This document shows, in pieces, positions 7,511 to 15,852 of a stretch of 40,458 nucleotides of DNA. The stretch is from Pseudomonadota bacterium (GTDB taxonomy: Bacteria > Pseudomonadota > Alphaproteobacteria > Acetobacterales > Acetobacteraceae). The DNA is taken from the NCBI GenBank assembly GCA_021826225.1, contig JAKBAV010000009.1:1-40458 (forward strand), in the 5' to 3' direction. The stretch's first letter is position 1, and every line of letters begins with the position of its first letter. The notes beneath the pieces were generated by a model. It saw only the letters and a list, made by a program, of their open reading frames with translations. It searched no databases and was not told where the DNA came from. Made by a program: the position numbers and the translations under genes.

Positions 7511-8548
7511 TCACGCGGGGCGCGGTGAATCCACTTTACCCCTGGTATAGGCGAAGGACTCCGCGATTTTCTCCAGCATATGCACCCCCGCCGTGGTCGG
7601 CCGGAAGCGCGGCGCCTGCCCCTCCACCAGACAAGTCGGCAGGCATTCCACCGGCGCGTGGAAATCCGGGTCGAAGAAAAACGGCAGGGCGTAGCGGTCG
7701 GCGCCCGAGACATTCACCACGCGATGCGGCGTGGAACGAAATACGCCGTTGCTCCAGCGTTCCATCATGTCCCCGATATTCACGACGAAGCTGCCCGGCA
7801 GCGGCGGTGCATCGAGCCATACGCCATCGCGGCGGCGCACCTGCAGACCGCCGGCCGCATCCTGGTGCAGCAATGTCAGGCAGCCATAATCGGTATGCGC
7901 GCCGGCGCCGATCTGCCGCTCGGTAATCCGGCCGGTCTGCGGCGGGTAGTGCAAGGGGGCCAGGGTTGTCATGGTAATCCCCAGCAAGGGCTCGAAAAAT
8001 GCTTCGTCCAGGCCCAAAGCGAGCGCGAAGCCGCCAATCACGCGCCGCCCGAGTTCCACCATCTCGTCATAATAAGCCTGCATCACGTCACGCCAGCCTG
8101 GCAGGTCCGGCCATTGGTTGGGGCCGTGCAGCGGCAGGCCGGCGCGCACGCGCTCATGGTCGGGGGCAAGATCGCGGCCGATTTTGAGCCCTTCCTTGAA
8201 ATCCCCCGCATCCTGCTTCGCGGGATCGAGATTCTCGCTGCCCAGCCGGAACCAGCCGCGATGGCAGGAGGAACGCTCGATGGCGATTTGCCCCTTCAGT
8301 GCTTCCGGCAGGTCGAAGAACCGCCTGGCCTGCGCGTAGACGGCATCAATTTGCGCCTGCGGCACGCCATGCCCAACCGCATAGAAAAACCCGATCTCGC
8401 GGCAGGCCCGGCCGATGGCCTCGACCATCGCCACCTTACCCGGCACCGCCTGGCCAGGACCGCGGCGCAGCGGCGAGATATCGATGACGGGGACCGCATC
8501 CAGCCGCGCCGCGCGGAGCGAAAAATCGAGCTCTATGGTGTGCGACAT
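7511..8548 (-). CDS. Isopenicillin N synthase-like 2-oxoglutarate/Fe(II) oxygenase
   Basis: Non-haem iron oxygenase of 345 aa. The iron triad is HxD in AGAHTDYG (H218, D220) and H275 in STPHRVVN. The N-terminal DIOX_N region begins VPVIDISPL. The usual RxS motif that holds the 2-oxoglutarate carboxylate reads RYALPFFFDPD, so Arg285 is kept but the Ser is Ala287; this may alter cosubstrate binding. The frame is open to 8575, but the ATG at 8548 gives the usual spacing to the first strand. The substrate is unknown. It is divergent from the kinase gene with about 47 bp between starts. Confidence 0.85.
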   Translation of the reverse strand: MSHTIELDFSLRAARLDAVPVIDISPLRRGPGQAVPGKVAMVEAIGRACREIGFFYAVGHGVPQAQIDAVYAQARRFFDLPEALKGQIAIERSSCHRGWFRLGSENLDPAKQDAGDFKEGLKIGRDLAPDHERVRAGLPLHGPNQWPDLPGWRDVMQAYYDEMVELGRRVIGGFALALGLDEAFFEPLLGITMTTLAPLHYPPQTGRITERQIGAGAHTDYGCLTLLHQDAAGGLQVRRRDGVWLDAPPLPGSFVVNIGDMMERWSNGVFRSTPHRVVNVSGADRYALPFFFDPDFHAPVECLPTCLVEGQAPRFRPTTAGVHMLEKIAESFAYTRGKVDSPRPA

Positions 8549-8595
8549 GGGGCAAATGCTAACCTCACCGCGCATCGCTTACCAGGGGCAGTTCA

Positions 8596-10179
8596 GTGGA
8601 CCAGAAATATCTTCTCGGCATCGACCTCGGCGCCGGCAGCCTGAAAGCCACCATCATCGGCAGCACCGGCCATATCGTGGGGGAGAGCGCGCATCCCATC
8701 ACCACCAGCATTCCGCATTTCGGCTGGTCCGAGCAGGACCCGGCCACGTGGTTTGCCGCACTCTGCACCGCCACAAGGGGCGCTCTGGCGGCGGCTGACA
8801 TTGCGCCCGGCGCCATTGCCGGCATCGGCGTCTCGGCCGGGGCGCATATCCCGGTCCTCACCGGGGAAAACGGCGCCATACTGCGCCCCGCCATCATGTG
8901 GAACGACCAGCGCGCCGCCGCCCAGGCCGCCGCCTTGCACGAGCAGGCCGGGGCGCGGATTATCGCCACCGCCCTGAACCGCGCCAACCCGACCTGGACC
9001 CTGGCCATGCTGGCCTGGCTACGGGAAAACGAGCCCGCCACCATGGCCCGGGCGCAGCGGCTCTATCTGGCCAAGGACTGGCTGCGCTCCTGCCTGACCA
9101 GCACCTGGGAGACGGATTTTTCCGATGCGATCGGCGCCATGCTGGGCGATGACGGCACGAAAAACTGGTCCCCGGAACTGGCCGCGCTCATCGGGCTCGA
9201 CCTTGCATTGCTGCCGCCCATCGTGGCGCCAGAGCAGGTGGTGGGCGGGGTAACGGCGCGGGCCGCGGCACTGACGGGCCTTGCCGAAGGCACGCCGGTC
9301 ATCTGCGGTTCCAACGATACGACCGTCGAGTTTTTCGGCGCCGGCGCCATCAGGCCCGGCATGGGGGCGATCAAGCTGGCGACAGCCGGGGTGCTGTATC
9401 TGGCGACGCAAGGCCCGGCGGTGCATCCGCCCATCTCCTGCTATCCGCATATCATGCCGGGTCTGTATTACGCCGCCACGGGCACGAATTCCTGCGCCTC
9501 GGCGCATCGCTGGCTGCGCGATCTGATGTTTGCCGGAGGCGGGTTGGCTGGAGGCACGTTTGGCGAAGGCGGCTTCACCGGAAACAGGTTTGAAGAAGGC
9601 GGCTTCGCCGGGAGTAGGTTTGAAGAAGGCGGCTTCGCCGCCATGGACGCGCTGGCCGCCGCCACGCCGCCCGGCGCGCGCGGCCTGCTCTTCCACCCGT
9701 ATCTGCAAGGCGAGCGGGCGCCTTACTGGGACCCGCTGCTGCGCGCCGATTTCATCGGCCTCACCATCAGCCACGGCAAACCCGAATTCGCCCGCGCGCT
9801 TTATGAGGGGCTGGCTTTTTCCATCCGCGACCTGCTGGAAGCCGCGCGGGCCCTGGGGTTCAGCTTCGGCACCATCCGGCTGATGGGCGGCGGCGCGCGC
9901 TCCGCCTGCTGGCGTCAGATCATCGCCGATGTCACCGGGCTGACCATCGAGCGTACGGAATCGGCCGATGCCTCCTTCGGCGCGGCGTTGCTCGCGGGGA
10001 TCGGCACAGGCCTGTTCGCCGGGCCGGAGGAGGCAGTTGCCCGCTGCGTGCGGCTGGCCGATACCACCATGCCCGATCCGCAGGCCGGGCTGTTCTATGA
10101 CCAGCTATTTGGCGTGTACAAGGACGCCCAGGCGGCTCTGGCCGGGATTAACCACCGGCTGCATGCGCTTGTGAGCTGA
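8596..10179 (+). CDS. FGGY-family carbohydrate kinase (xylulokinase-like)
   Basis: ATP-dependent sugar kinase of 527 aa. The N-terminal phosphate loop is LLGIDLGAGSLKATI, the catalytic base is probably D241 in CGSNDTTVEFFG, and the second domain has FHPYLQGERAPYWDP and LMGGGARSACWRQIIAD. It aligns best in memory with xylulokinases, but the usual HG-type substrate motif after GIGVS is replaced by AGAHIPV, so the sugar is uncertain. Translation starts at GTG 8596 with AGGGG at 8584-8588. Residues 321-350 are three 10-residue repeats (RFEEGGFAGS type) from a 30-bp tandem expansion next to the conserved ALAAATPPGARGLLF, making the protein longer than usual. Confidence 0.88.
   Translation: MDQKYLLGIDLGAGSLKATIIGSTGHIVGESAHPITTSIPHFGWSEQDPATWFAALCTATRGALAAADIAPGAIAGIGVSAGAHIPVLTGENGAILRPAIMWNDQRAAAQAAALHEQAGARIIATALNRANPTWTLAMLAWLRENEPATMARAQRLYLAKDWLRSCLTSTWETDFSDAIGAMLGDDGTKNWSPELAALIGLDLALLPPIVAPEQVVGGVTARAAALTGLAEGTPVICGSNDTTVEFFGAGAIRPGMGAIKLATAGVLYLATQGPAVHPPISCYPHIMPGLYYAATGTNSCASAHRWLRDLMFAGGGLAGGTFGEGGFTGNRFEEGGFAGSRFEEGGFAAMDALAAATPPGARGLLFHPYLQGERAPYWDPLLRADFIGLTISHGKPEFARALYEGLAFSIRDLLEAARALGFSFGTIRLMGGGARSACWRQIIADVTGLTIERTESADASFGAALLAGIGTGLFAGPEEAVARCVRLADTTMPDPQAGLFYDQLFGVYKDAQAALAGINHRLHALVS
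9556..9645 (+). repeat. Three 30-bp tandem units inside the sugar kinase gene
   Basis: Units at 9556-9585, 9586-9615 and 9616-9645 share the core GGTTTGAAGAAGGCGGCTTC. The last two are identical over 25 bp, and the first differs at several bases. The 30-bp period keeps the frame and encodes (R/T)F(E/G)EGGF(A/T)G(S/N) three times. Replication slippage is the simplest origin. Confidence 0.93.
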
Positions 10180-10204
10180 AAGCGGGCTGAGCTGAAAACG
10201 GGCG

Positions 10205-10250
10205 TTAGAGCGGGATGACATTTGATCGACTCAAGTGAATCCCACTCTAA
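10205..10250. repeat. Palindromic element between convergent kinase and ppx genes
   Basis: Imperfect inverted repeat with TTAGAG and CTCTAA at its ends. The left arm TTAGAGCGGGATGACATTTGA faces the right arm TCAAGTGAATCCCACTCTAA around a short centre. It may act as a two-way terminator or be a REP-like interspersed element. A 16-bp direct repeat (10173-10188 and 10189-10204) spans the kinase stop codon just before it. Confidence 0.7.
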
Positions 10251-10260
10251 TTCCATGTTG

Positions 10261-10323
10261 TAGAGGGCGATTCAGACTTCAGATTAACCCAAAGACGGGT
10301 CAATCTTACGTCATCGCACTCTA
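10261..10323. repeat. Second palindrome with TAGAG/CTCTA ends
   Basis: The left arm starts TAGAGGGCGATTCAG and the right arm ends GTCATCGCACTCTA; inner parts AGATTAACCC and GGGTCAATCT also pair. It shares its end pattern with the element 10 bp upstream, so the two look like degenerate copies of one family. Its right end contains the ppx stop codon (10321-10323). Confidence 0.6.
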
Positions 10324-11829
10324 GCGCAATTCGGTTTCGGCTTCGAGGCCGAGCATCTGCGCCAGACGGTCCAGCCGGCGCAGCACGGCTTCGCCCGCGA
10401 ACACGCCATTGGCGGCGGCGAGGCCCAGCACCAGCCTGCCATTGCCAAGGGTAAGGCCCGTGCCGGCGAGCAGATGCGGCGTGCCGGCGGAGAGTGTGTA
10501 AGCGAGGCGAAGCGCAGTGCCGAGGGTCTCGGCGCGGCGGGCGGCGTGCATATCGAGCAATGTGCGGGCCGGGGCCAGGAAGGCGCATTCGGGCGGGGCC
10601 TCGTAGCGCAGGGCGATGGTGAGGGCGAGGAAGGCGCGCGCGTGATGGTCGAGCGCCATGCCGGCCTGGCGCAACACCCGCTGATAAGCCTGTTCGGCGC
10701 GGTATTCGGGATGTTCGTGGCTGCCAATATCGGAGAGCCAGCACGCGGCCTGACGCAGGCGGCGCTGGGCCGGGGTTTCGCTGGGGAAAAGCGGCGCGGT
10801 CCAGCCGAACAAGGCGGGCGGCAGATTGGCGTCGCGGATCACCCCGCGCGTGAGGTCACGCGAGGCGGCGAGCAGCGGGTCCTCGGCGCGGATGGCGGGC
10901 GGCAGCAGCCGGGTGAACCAGCCCTCGCGCAGGCCGTTGGCGGAAAACACCACGCGCGCGGCGCCGGTGGCGCGCAGCAGGCGGCGCAGGATGATGGCGG
11001 CATAAGGCAGGTCCTCGATACGGCGGCGGGGCACGCCCGGCATGCGCTCGATGAGCTTGCGCCCGGCCTCGGAGATCACCCCGGCCAGGTCGCGGGCTTC
11101 CTCGCGGCCGATCGTGTAATGGTGCACCATGTTCAGCGGGTAGCCGGTCTGGGCGATATGGATGCGCGCTAGCGCACGGAAGGCGCCGCCGGAGACGTAA
11201 AGATCCTTGCCGGCGGCTTCGGCGGCGAAGGGAATGGCATCGAGCTCCGCCGTGACGATGGCGCGGGCCTTGAGCAGATCCTCGGCCGCGCGGTCGGCCA
11301 GGCGGATGACGCCGATCGGCATGGTGGCGGCGGGGCCGATGCGCCCGGCATCGAGCCGTACAAGTTCGAGCGAGCCGCCACCGAGATCGGCCAGAATGCC
11401 GTCGGCCCCGGGAATGCCGCAGAGTACGCCCTCCGCGGAGAGTTCGGCTTCCTGCGCCCCGGACAGGATTTTAATCCGCATCTCGGGCAGGCGCGCGGCC
11501 AGGCGCTTGACGAATTCCGCGCCATTTTCCGCGTCGCGCACGGCCGAGGTGGCCAGAACATCAAACGGCGTGGCGCCCATGGCGCGGGCGATGGCGGCAT
11601 AGCGGTGCAGCACGGTTTCGGCCTGGGCGGTGGCGGCATCGTCCAGCTTGCCGGTGCTCGTCATGCCTTTGGCCAGGCGCAGCACGGCCTTCTCGTTGAA
11701 AATCTGCAGCGGGTTGCGGTTCTCGCCCTCATAGATGACGAGGCGGACGGAGTTTGAGCCTAGATCAACCACGGCGCGGCGTGTGGCCTGCGCTTCGGCC
11801 TGGGAAGGCGTGGGGGTGAGCTGGTCCAT
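10321..11829 (-). CDS. ppx: Ppx/GppA-family exopolyphosphatase
   Basis: ASKHA-fold phosphatase of 502 aa that hydrolyses terminal phosphate from polyphosphate, or pppGpp in GppA members. The two phosphate loops are VVDLGSNSVRLVIY at the N-terminus and ILADLGGGSLELV in the middle; ATSAVRDAENG and ILSGAQEAELSAEG are further family blocks. The C-terminal region holds HD-like helices (ACWLSDIGSHEHPEYRAEQAY), as in long Ppx proteins. No polyphosphate kinase gene is adjacent. The start at 11829 puts MDQLTPTPSQAEAQA ahead of the fold. The stop lies in a palindrome. Confidence 0.9.
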   Translation of the reverse strand: MDQLTPTPSQAEAQATRRAVVDLGSNSVRLVIYEGENRNPLQIFNEKAVLRLAKGMTSTGKLDDAATAQAETVLHRYAAIARAMGATPFDVLATSAVRDAENGAEFVKRLAARLPEMRIKILSGAQEAELSAEGVLCGIPGADGILADLGGGSLELVRLDAGRIGPAATMPIGVIRLADRAAEDLLKARAIVTAELDAIPFAAEAAGKDLYVSGGAFRALARIHIAQTGYPLNMVHHYTIGREEARDLAGVISEAGRKLIERMPGVPRRRIEDLPYAAIILRRLLRATGAARVVFSANGLREGWFTRLLPPAIRAEDPLLAASRDLTRGVIRDANLPPALFGWTAPLFPSETPAQRRLRQAACWLSDIGSHEHPEYRAEQAYQRVLRQAGMALDHHARAFLALTIALRYEAPPECAFLAPARTLLDMHAARRAETLGTALRLAYTLSAGTPHLLAGTGLTLGNGRLVLGLAAANGVFAGEAVLRRLDRLAQMLGLEAETELR

Positions 11830-11896
11830 GGTGCAGTTTTCCCCGGTTCGGTCGGCGCATATAGCTAAAGTTTAGTGACGTTATGGTAACCCGGCT

Positions 11897-12301
11897 TTAG
11901 CCCAGATCAAGCGTGAGTGTTAGGGCGTCCGCGCCATCGGCGTAGTAGGATTTGCGGCGGCCGGCGGAGATGAAGCCGCGTGCGGCGTAGAAGGCGCGGG
12001 CCGGCGTGTTGCGCTCCGCGACTTCCAGGTGAATGCGGGTGACCCCGGCGGCGCGGCAGGCGGCGATGCCCCGGTCCAGCAGCGTGGTGGCGATGCCCTG
12101 GCGCGGCGCCGTAACGCCGATGGTGATAATCTCGGCCTCGTCGAGCACGATACGCAGGAGCAGAAACCCGCCGCGCTCATCGAGAAACCCATGCATGCCG
12201 GGCTGCGCCAGCATCGTCGCGAAACTGGCTTCGTCCCACGGGGCATCAGCAAAGGCGCCGGCATGTAATGCGGCGAACGCGGCGGCATAAGCGGGGCTCA
12301 T
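11897..12301 (-). CDS. rimI: RimI-like ribosomal protein N-acetyltransferase (GNAT)
   Basis: GNAT acetyltransferase of 134 aa. The acetyl-CoA loop is seen in IGVTAPRQGIATTLLDRGI and the C-terminal fold in LEVAERNTPARAFYAARGF, typical of RimI, which acetylates the N-terminus of S18 in E. coli. The ATG at 12301 overlaps the tsaB stop by 4 bp (ATGA), so it is preferred to the open frame reaching 12424. The tsaB-rimI pairing is common in bacteria and supports the call. Confidence 0.88.
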   Translation of the reverse strand: MSPAYAAAFAALHAGAFADAPWDEASFATMLAQPGMHGFLDERGGFLLLRIVLDEAEIITIGVTAPRQGIATTLLDRGIAACRAAGVTRIHLEVAERNTPARAFYAARGFISAGRRKSYYADGADALTLTLDLG

Positions 12302-12954
12302 CGCGGCGCGGGGCGCAGGCCGGCGGCGGGCAGCTTGGCTTCGGGCGGGTCTATATAGGCGGGCAGCGCGGGCAGTGGGGCAAGCCCGGCGGCGGCCCGG
12401 GCCTGGGCGGCGCGCACGGTCCATACCGGGTCGATCGCGCGGGCATTGGTCAGCAGCACGTCGGCGCCACGCGCGGCGAGGCGGGCGGCGGTTGCGGCCG
12501 CTTCGTCCCCGGCCAGGGCTATGGCACCGGCGGGACGGGGGATGTCGGCATCGGCACAGGCCTGCGCGATGCCGTCGCGGAGCAGAAACAGGCGGTTCCG
12601 CCGTGCGCGGAGCACCACCCAGAGCGGGCGGTGCAATTGCGGGAAGGCAATGGCATAGGCGGCATCGGCGGGAACGCCCCAGAGCGGGATGCCCGATCCG
12701 GCGGCAAAGCCCTGGGCGAGCGCTATGCTGGTGCGCAGGCCGGTAAAACTGCCCGGGCCGATACCGACGGCGATATTGGTGATGGCGTGCTCGCGCGCGG
12801 CCTCTTCCAGCATGGCCTGTTCCAGCAAAGGCGGCAGGGTTTCGATGAGGCCGGGGCGCAGCGGCGCGAAAACCTTGTGCAGCACGGTGCCGTCCGCCGC
12901 CAGCACGGCAAGCCCGGCATGGCTGCCCGAGGCGTCCAGCCCCAGCCAGGTCAC
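12298..12954 (-). CDS. tsaB: tRNA threonylcarbamoyladenosine biosynthesis protein TsaB
   Basis: TsaB partners TsaD and TsaE to make t6A37 on ANN-reading tRNAs. The 218-aa protein opens MTWLGLDASGSHAGLAVL and has the hallmark GIGPGSFTGLRTSIALAQGF, followed by a degenerate C-terminal ASKHA half, as expected for the non-catalytic paralogue. It overlaps rimI by 4 bp, and only 10 bp separates it from the reductase gene upstream. Confidence 0.92.
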   Translation of the reverse strand: MTWLGLDASGSHAGLAVLAADGTVLHKVFAPLRPGLIETLPPLLEQAMLEEAAREHAITNIAVGIGPGSFTGLRTSIALAQGFAAGSGIPLWGVPADAAYAIAFPQLHRPLWVVLRARRNRLFLLRDGIAQACADADIPRPAGAIALAGDEAAATAARLAARGADVLLTNARAIDPVWTVRAAQARAAAGLAPLPALPAYIDPPEAKLPAAGLRPAPR

Positions 12955-12964
12955 GCGGGAAAGC

Positions 12965-13549
12965 TCACGTGAGCGTCACGGCCTGCTCAAAGCTCAGGCG
13001 CGGCAGGCGGGGGGCAAGTTCCTCGGCCCGTGGATAGCCGAGATTGATGAGGAAATTGGATTTCCAGCTATTGGCGTTGAAGAAAATCCGGTCGAGCCTG
13101 GGGCGGTCGAAGCCGGACATCGGCCCGCAGACCAGGCCAAGAGCGCGGGCGGCAAGCATGAAATACGCGCCCTGCAGGGTGGAATTGCGGAAGGCGGTCT
13201 CCTCCGAGAGGTCCGGATTGCCCACAAACCAGGCTTTCAGATCATTGCCCGGATTCAGCTCCGGCAGCCTGGCGTGAAACAGCGCGTCATAGGCAACCAC
13301 GACAATGGCGGGCGCGGCCATGGTCTTTTCAATATTGCCCAGGCTGAGGCACGGCCGGAGCCGTTCCTTGGCCTCGGCCGAACGGATGACGAGGAAGCGG
13401 CCCGGCAGGCTGTTGCCCGAGGTCGGGCCAAACTTGACCAGATCATAGAGCGCGTTCAGGGTTTCGTCCGCAACCGGCGTGTCCGCGAAGGATTCATGCG
13501 TGCGCGCGGTGCGGAACAGCGCATCGAGCGCCGTATCGTCCAAAACCAT
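12965..13549 (-). CDS. RutE/HadB-like nitroreductase-family protein
   Basis: Flavin-dependent reductase of 194 aa close to the malonic-semialdehyde reductase RutE group. Family marks are LFRTARTHESFADTPV, VKFGPTSGNSLPGRFLVI, the alanine-rich ALGLVCGPMSGFD and the end KSNFLINLGYP. RutE acts in pyrimidine breakdown in E. coli, but no other rut gene is here, so a general aldehyde or quinone reductase role is equally possible. It sits between the NifU-type gene (20-bp gap) and tsaB on one strand. Confidence 0.85.
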   Translation of the reverse strand: MVLDDTALDALFRTARTHESFADTPVADETLNALYDLVKFGPTSGNSLPGRFLVIRSAEAKERLRPCLSLGNIEKTMAAPAIVVVAYDALFHARLPELNPGNDLKAWFVGNPDLSEETAFRNSTLQGAYFMLAARALGLVCGPMSGFDRPRLDRIFFNANSWKSNFLINLGYPRAEELAPRLPRLSFEQAVTLT

Positions 13550-13569
13550 TCCTGCTCACTCCTCTGTTC

Positions 13570-14124
13570 TCAGGCGGCCTGTGTAACCGAGGTGACCTCC
13601 GGAATATAGTGCTTCAGCATGGTCTCGATGCCATGCTTCAGCGTGGCGCTGGAGGACGGGCAGCCGGCGCAGGAGCCCTGCATCTTCAGGCTCACCACGC
13701 CGTCGCGGAAGCCGCGAAAGATGATGTCCCCGCCATCGCCCGCCACGGCGGGACGGATGCGGGTGTCGAGCAGATCCTTGATCTGGGCGGCGATCTCGGC
13801 GTCTTCCGGGGCAAAATCCTCGGCTTCGAGGGTCACATTCTCGCGCAGTATCGGGCGGTCTTCGACCAGATGCTCCATCAGCAGGCCGAGCACCTGGGGC
13901 TTGAGCGCCTGCCATTCGATGGCGCCGGATTTGGTGATGGTGACGAAATCGCCGCCCAGAAACACCCGCGCCACGCCTTCCAGGCCGAACAGCGCCTCGG
14001 CGAGCGGGGAGATGAGGGCGGCATCGGCATCGGCGAAATCGGCGGTCTTATCGCCCAGTATGGCGCGGCCGGGCAGGAATTTGAGGGTCGCCGGATTGGG
14101 CGTGCCTTCGGTCTCGATGAACAT
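13570..14124 (-). CDS. NifU-domain Fe-S cluster scaffold/carrier protein
   Basis: A 184-aa protein with an N-terminal Nfu_N domain (MFIETEGTPNPATLKFLPG) and a C-terminal NifU domain (IRPAVAGDGGDIIFRGFRDG) carrying CxxC at C152-C155, which binds a Fe-S cluster for transfer to target enzymes. The frame is open to 14295, but the ATG at 14124 with TGAGGAC 7 nt ahead matches the conserved family start. It may be co-transcribed with the reductase, tsaB and rimI genes downstream. Confidence 0.93.
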   Translation of the reverse strand: MFIETEGTPNPATLKFLPGRAILGDKTADFADADAALISPLAEALFGLEGVARVFLGGDFVTITKSGAIEWQALKPQVLGLLMEHLVEDRPILRENVTLEAEDFAPEDAEIAAQIKDLLDTRIRPAVAGDGGDIIFRGFRDGVVSLKMQGSCAGCPSSSATLKHGIETMLKHYIPEVTSVTQAA

Positions 14125-14268
14125 TTTTAAGTCCTCACGGCAAAGGGGACCAAAGCGGTCCTGATATGGTGCTAGATTGGCGGTTTTTGCCGGAATGGCA
14201 AGTGGGGCATGGCTGCCGGGCGCGCAAAGCGGATTGGCAAAAGGCACCGGGAGGGGCAGATTTGGGGT

Positions 14269-15048
14269 ATGCTTCCCGTAATATTCCTGAGCCATGGCTC
14301 CCCGATGACCGCGATCACGGATTCACCCGCGCGGCGGTTTCTGCAACAGCTGGGTGGGACGCTGCCTCGCCCGGCGGCGATCCTGGTCGCCTCCGCGCAT
14401 TGGGAGACAGCTTCACCGCGTTTTTCGGCGCCAGCGCGAAACGAGACGATCCATGATTTTTATGGCTTTCCTGACGCGCTGTACGGGCTGAGCTACACTG
14501 CGCCGCCGGCCCCAGCCGTGGCGGCGCGGGCGGCGGGCCTGGCAAAGGCCGCTGGGCTGAAGGCTGCGGTGGATACCTCGCGCGGGCTCGACCATGGCGC
14601 CTGGCTGCCGCTGCTGCTGGCCTGGCCGGAAGCGGATATACCGGTGGCGCAGGTTTCTGTGCAGAGCGCGCTGGGGCCGGCGCATCATCTGGCGCTCGGC
14701 GCGGCGCTCGCCCCGTTACGGAACGAGAACGTACTGATCATCGGCAGCGGCAGTTTCACCCATGATCTGCGGCGCTTCCGGCGGAATGTGGATATCGCGG
14801 CACCCGAGACGGCGGATGTGACGGCGTTCGCGCAATGGATGGATGCGGCGATCATGGCCGGGGATTGGCCGGCGCTGGCGGATTACCGCGCGCGCGCGCC
14901 CTTCGCGGCCGAAGAGCACCCGACCGAGGAACATCTGCTGCCGCTGCACCTGGCGGCGGGTGCCGCCGGGGCGGGTGCGAAAGCGAAACGCTTGCACCGC
15001 TCCGTTGAATTCGGCTTTTTACGCATGGATGCGTATCAATTCGGCTGA
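14269..15048 (+). CDS. LigB/DODA-type class III extradiol dioxygenase
   Basis: A 259-aa YgiD-like protein. Metal-ligand His residues are likely those in IFLSHGSPM and VASAHWET, with further conserved His in HDFYGFPDALY and RGLDHGAWLPL. These enzymes open catechol-type rings or act as DOPA dioxygenases; the physiological substrate is unknown for most bacterial members. The start at ATG 14269 places LPVIFLSHGSP at the N-terminus, as in the family; the frame is open to 14209. GGAGGGG lies 12 nt upstream, a long spacing. It is convergent with the flagellar cluster, 7 bp away. Confidence 0.87.
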   Translation: MLPVIFLSHGSPMTAITDSPARRFLQQLGGTLPRPAAILVASAHWETASPRFSAPARNETIHDFYGFPDALYGLSYTAPPAPAVAARAAGLAKAAGLKAAVDTSRGLDHGAWLPLLLAWPEADIPVAQVSVQSALGPAHHLALGAALAPLRNENVLIIGSGSFTHDLRRFRRNVDIAAPETADVTAFAQWMDAAIMAGDWPALADYRARAPFAAEEHPTEEHLLPLHLAAGAAGAGAKAKRLHRSVEFGFLRMDAYQFG

Positions 15049-15055
15049 ACCAGGT

Positions 15056-15535
15056 TCACGCCTCGGCGATGAGCCGCCCGCTTTCCTGCACGCCGAGGGC
15101 CGCCAGGGATTTGAGCGCGGCATTCAGGCCGCGATTGAGCTGCTGCGCGCGGCGGTTGGCGCTGACCGATTTTTTCGCGAAACGCGATAATGCGGCGCGC
15201 AGGGCCTCGGCCAGGCCGGCGGCATCCGCTTCCTCGATTTTGCGTAATTGCGCGGCGGCGGCGGCGAGGTTGCAGGCGCCGAGGCGGGCCATGGTTTCCG
15301 TGATCTCGGCGAAAGCCGGGCCGGCGGCTTTCAACGCCGCCTCGATACCGGCGGCGGCATCGGAAATATCATTGGGCTTGCCTGTGAGCATCAGCGAATC
15401 GAGGCATTGCAGCTGGCGGCTGAGATCTTCGACCAGATCCAGGCCCTGCCGCAATATTTCGGTGACAGGGGGGAGCGCCGGGGCCGGTTGCGCCGGCGCG
15501 GCTCTGTCGTTGAACTGCCCGGCCATGTTCATCAT
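15056..15535 (-). CDS. Probable FlgN-like flagellar export chaperone
   Basis: A 159-aa helical protein, the last gene of the flagellar run. Heptad-like helices (VTEILRQGLDLVEDLSRQLQCLDSLML and ANRRAQQLNRGLNAALKSLAALG) and its place directly after flgM match FlgN, the chaperone for the hook-filament junction proteins FlgK and FlgL. Sequence identity to known FlgN is too low for me to be certain. It overlaps the flgM stop by 4 bp. ATG codons at 15535, 15532 and 15526 are all possible starts. Confidence 0.6.
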   Translation of the reverse strand: MMNMAGQFNDRAAPAQPAPALPPVTEILRQGLDLVEDLSRQLQCLDSLMLTGKPNDISDAAAGIEAALKAAGPAFAEITETMARLGACNLAAAAAQLRKIEEADAAGLAEALRAALSRFAKKSVSANRRAQQLNRGLNAALKSLAALGVQESGRLIAEA

Positions 15536-15852
15536 TTTGATTCTTTCAGCACGGTGGCTATGGCCTGGGCGAGGTTTTCCGGCGACACGTTGTAACTGCC
15601 ATTGGCGAGCTGGGCGCGGATATTGGCGACGGCGGCTTTGTCGATGCCGGCGGCGCCTTGCGCGGCGGCGAGCACCTGGGCGCCGGATTGCGCGGCGGCG
15701 CTCAGCGTAACGGAATCGGTCTGCGGCGCGGCGGCACTGGCGGGCTGTCCCGCCAAAAGGGGCGTCGCCTGCCCCGCCATGGGGTTCGCGGTCTGGCTGG
15801 GCTGGGCGTCCGGCAGGCTGGGCTGGCGAAAAGGCGGGATGGTATTGCTCAT
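15532..15852 (-). CDS. flgM: Anti-sigma-28 factor FlgM
   Basis: A 106-aa protein with a disordered Pro/Ala/Gln-rich first half. Its C-terminal helices (VTLSAAAQSGAQVLAAAQ and IDKAAVANIRAQLANGSYNV, ending SPENLAQAIATVLKES) match the FliA-binding part of FlgM. It holds FliA inactive until the hook is complete and FlgM is exported. Its target, fliA, is in the same cluster about 13 kb upstream in the reading direction. It overlaps both neighbours by 4 bp. Confidence 0.85.
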   Translation of the reverse strand: MSNTIPPFRQPSLPDAQPSQTANPMAGQATPLLAGQPASAAAPQTDSVTLSAAAQSGAQVLAAAQGAAGIDKAAVANIRAQLANGSYNVSPENLAQAIATVLKESK

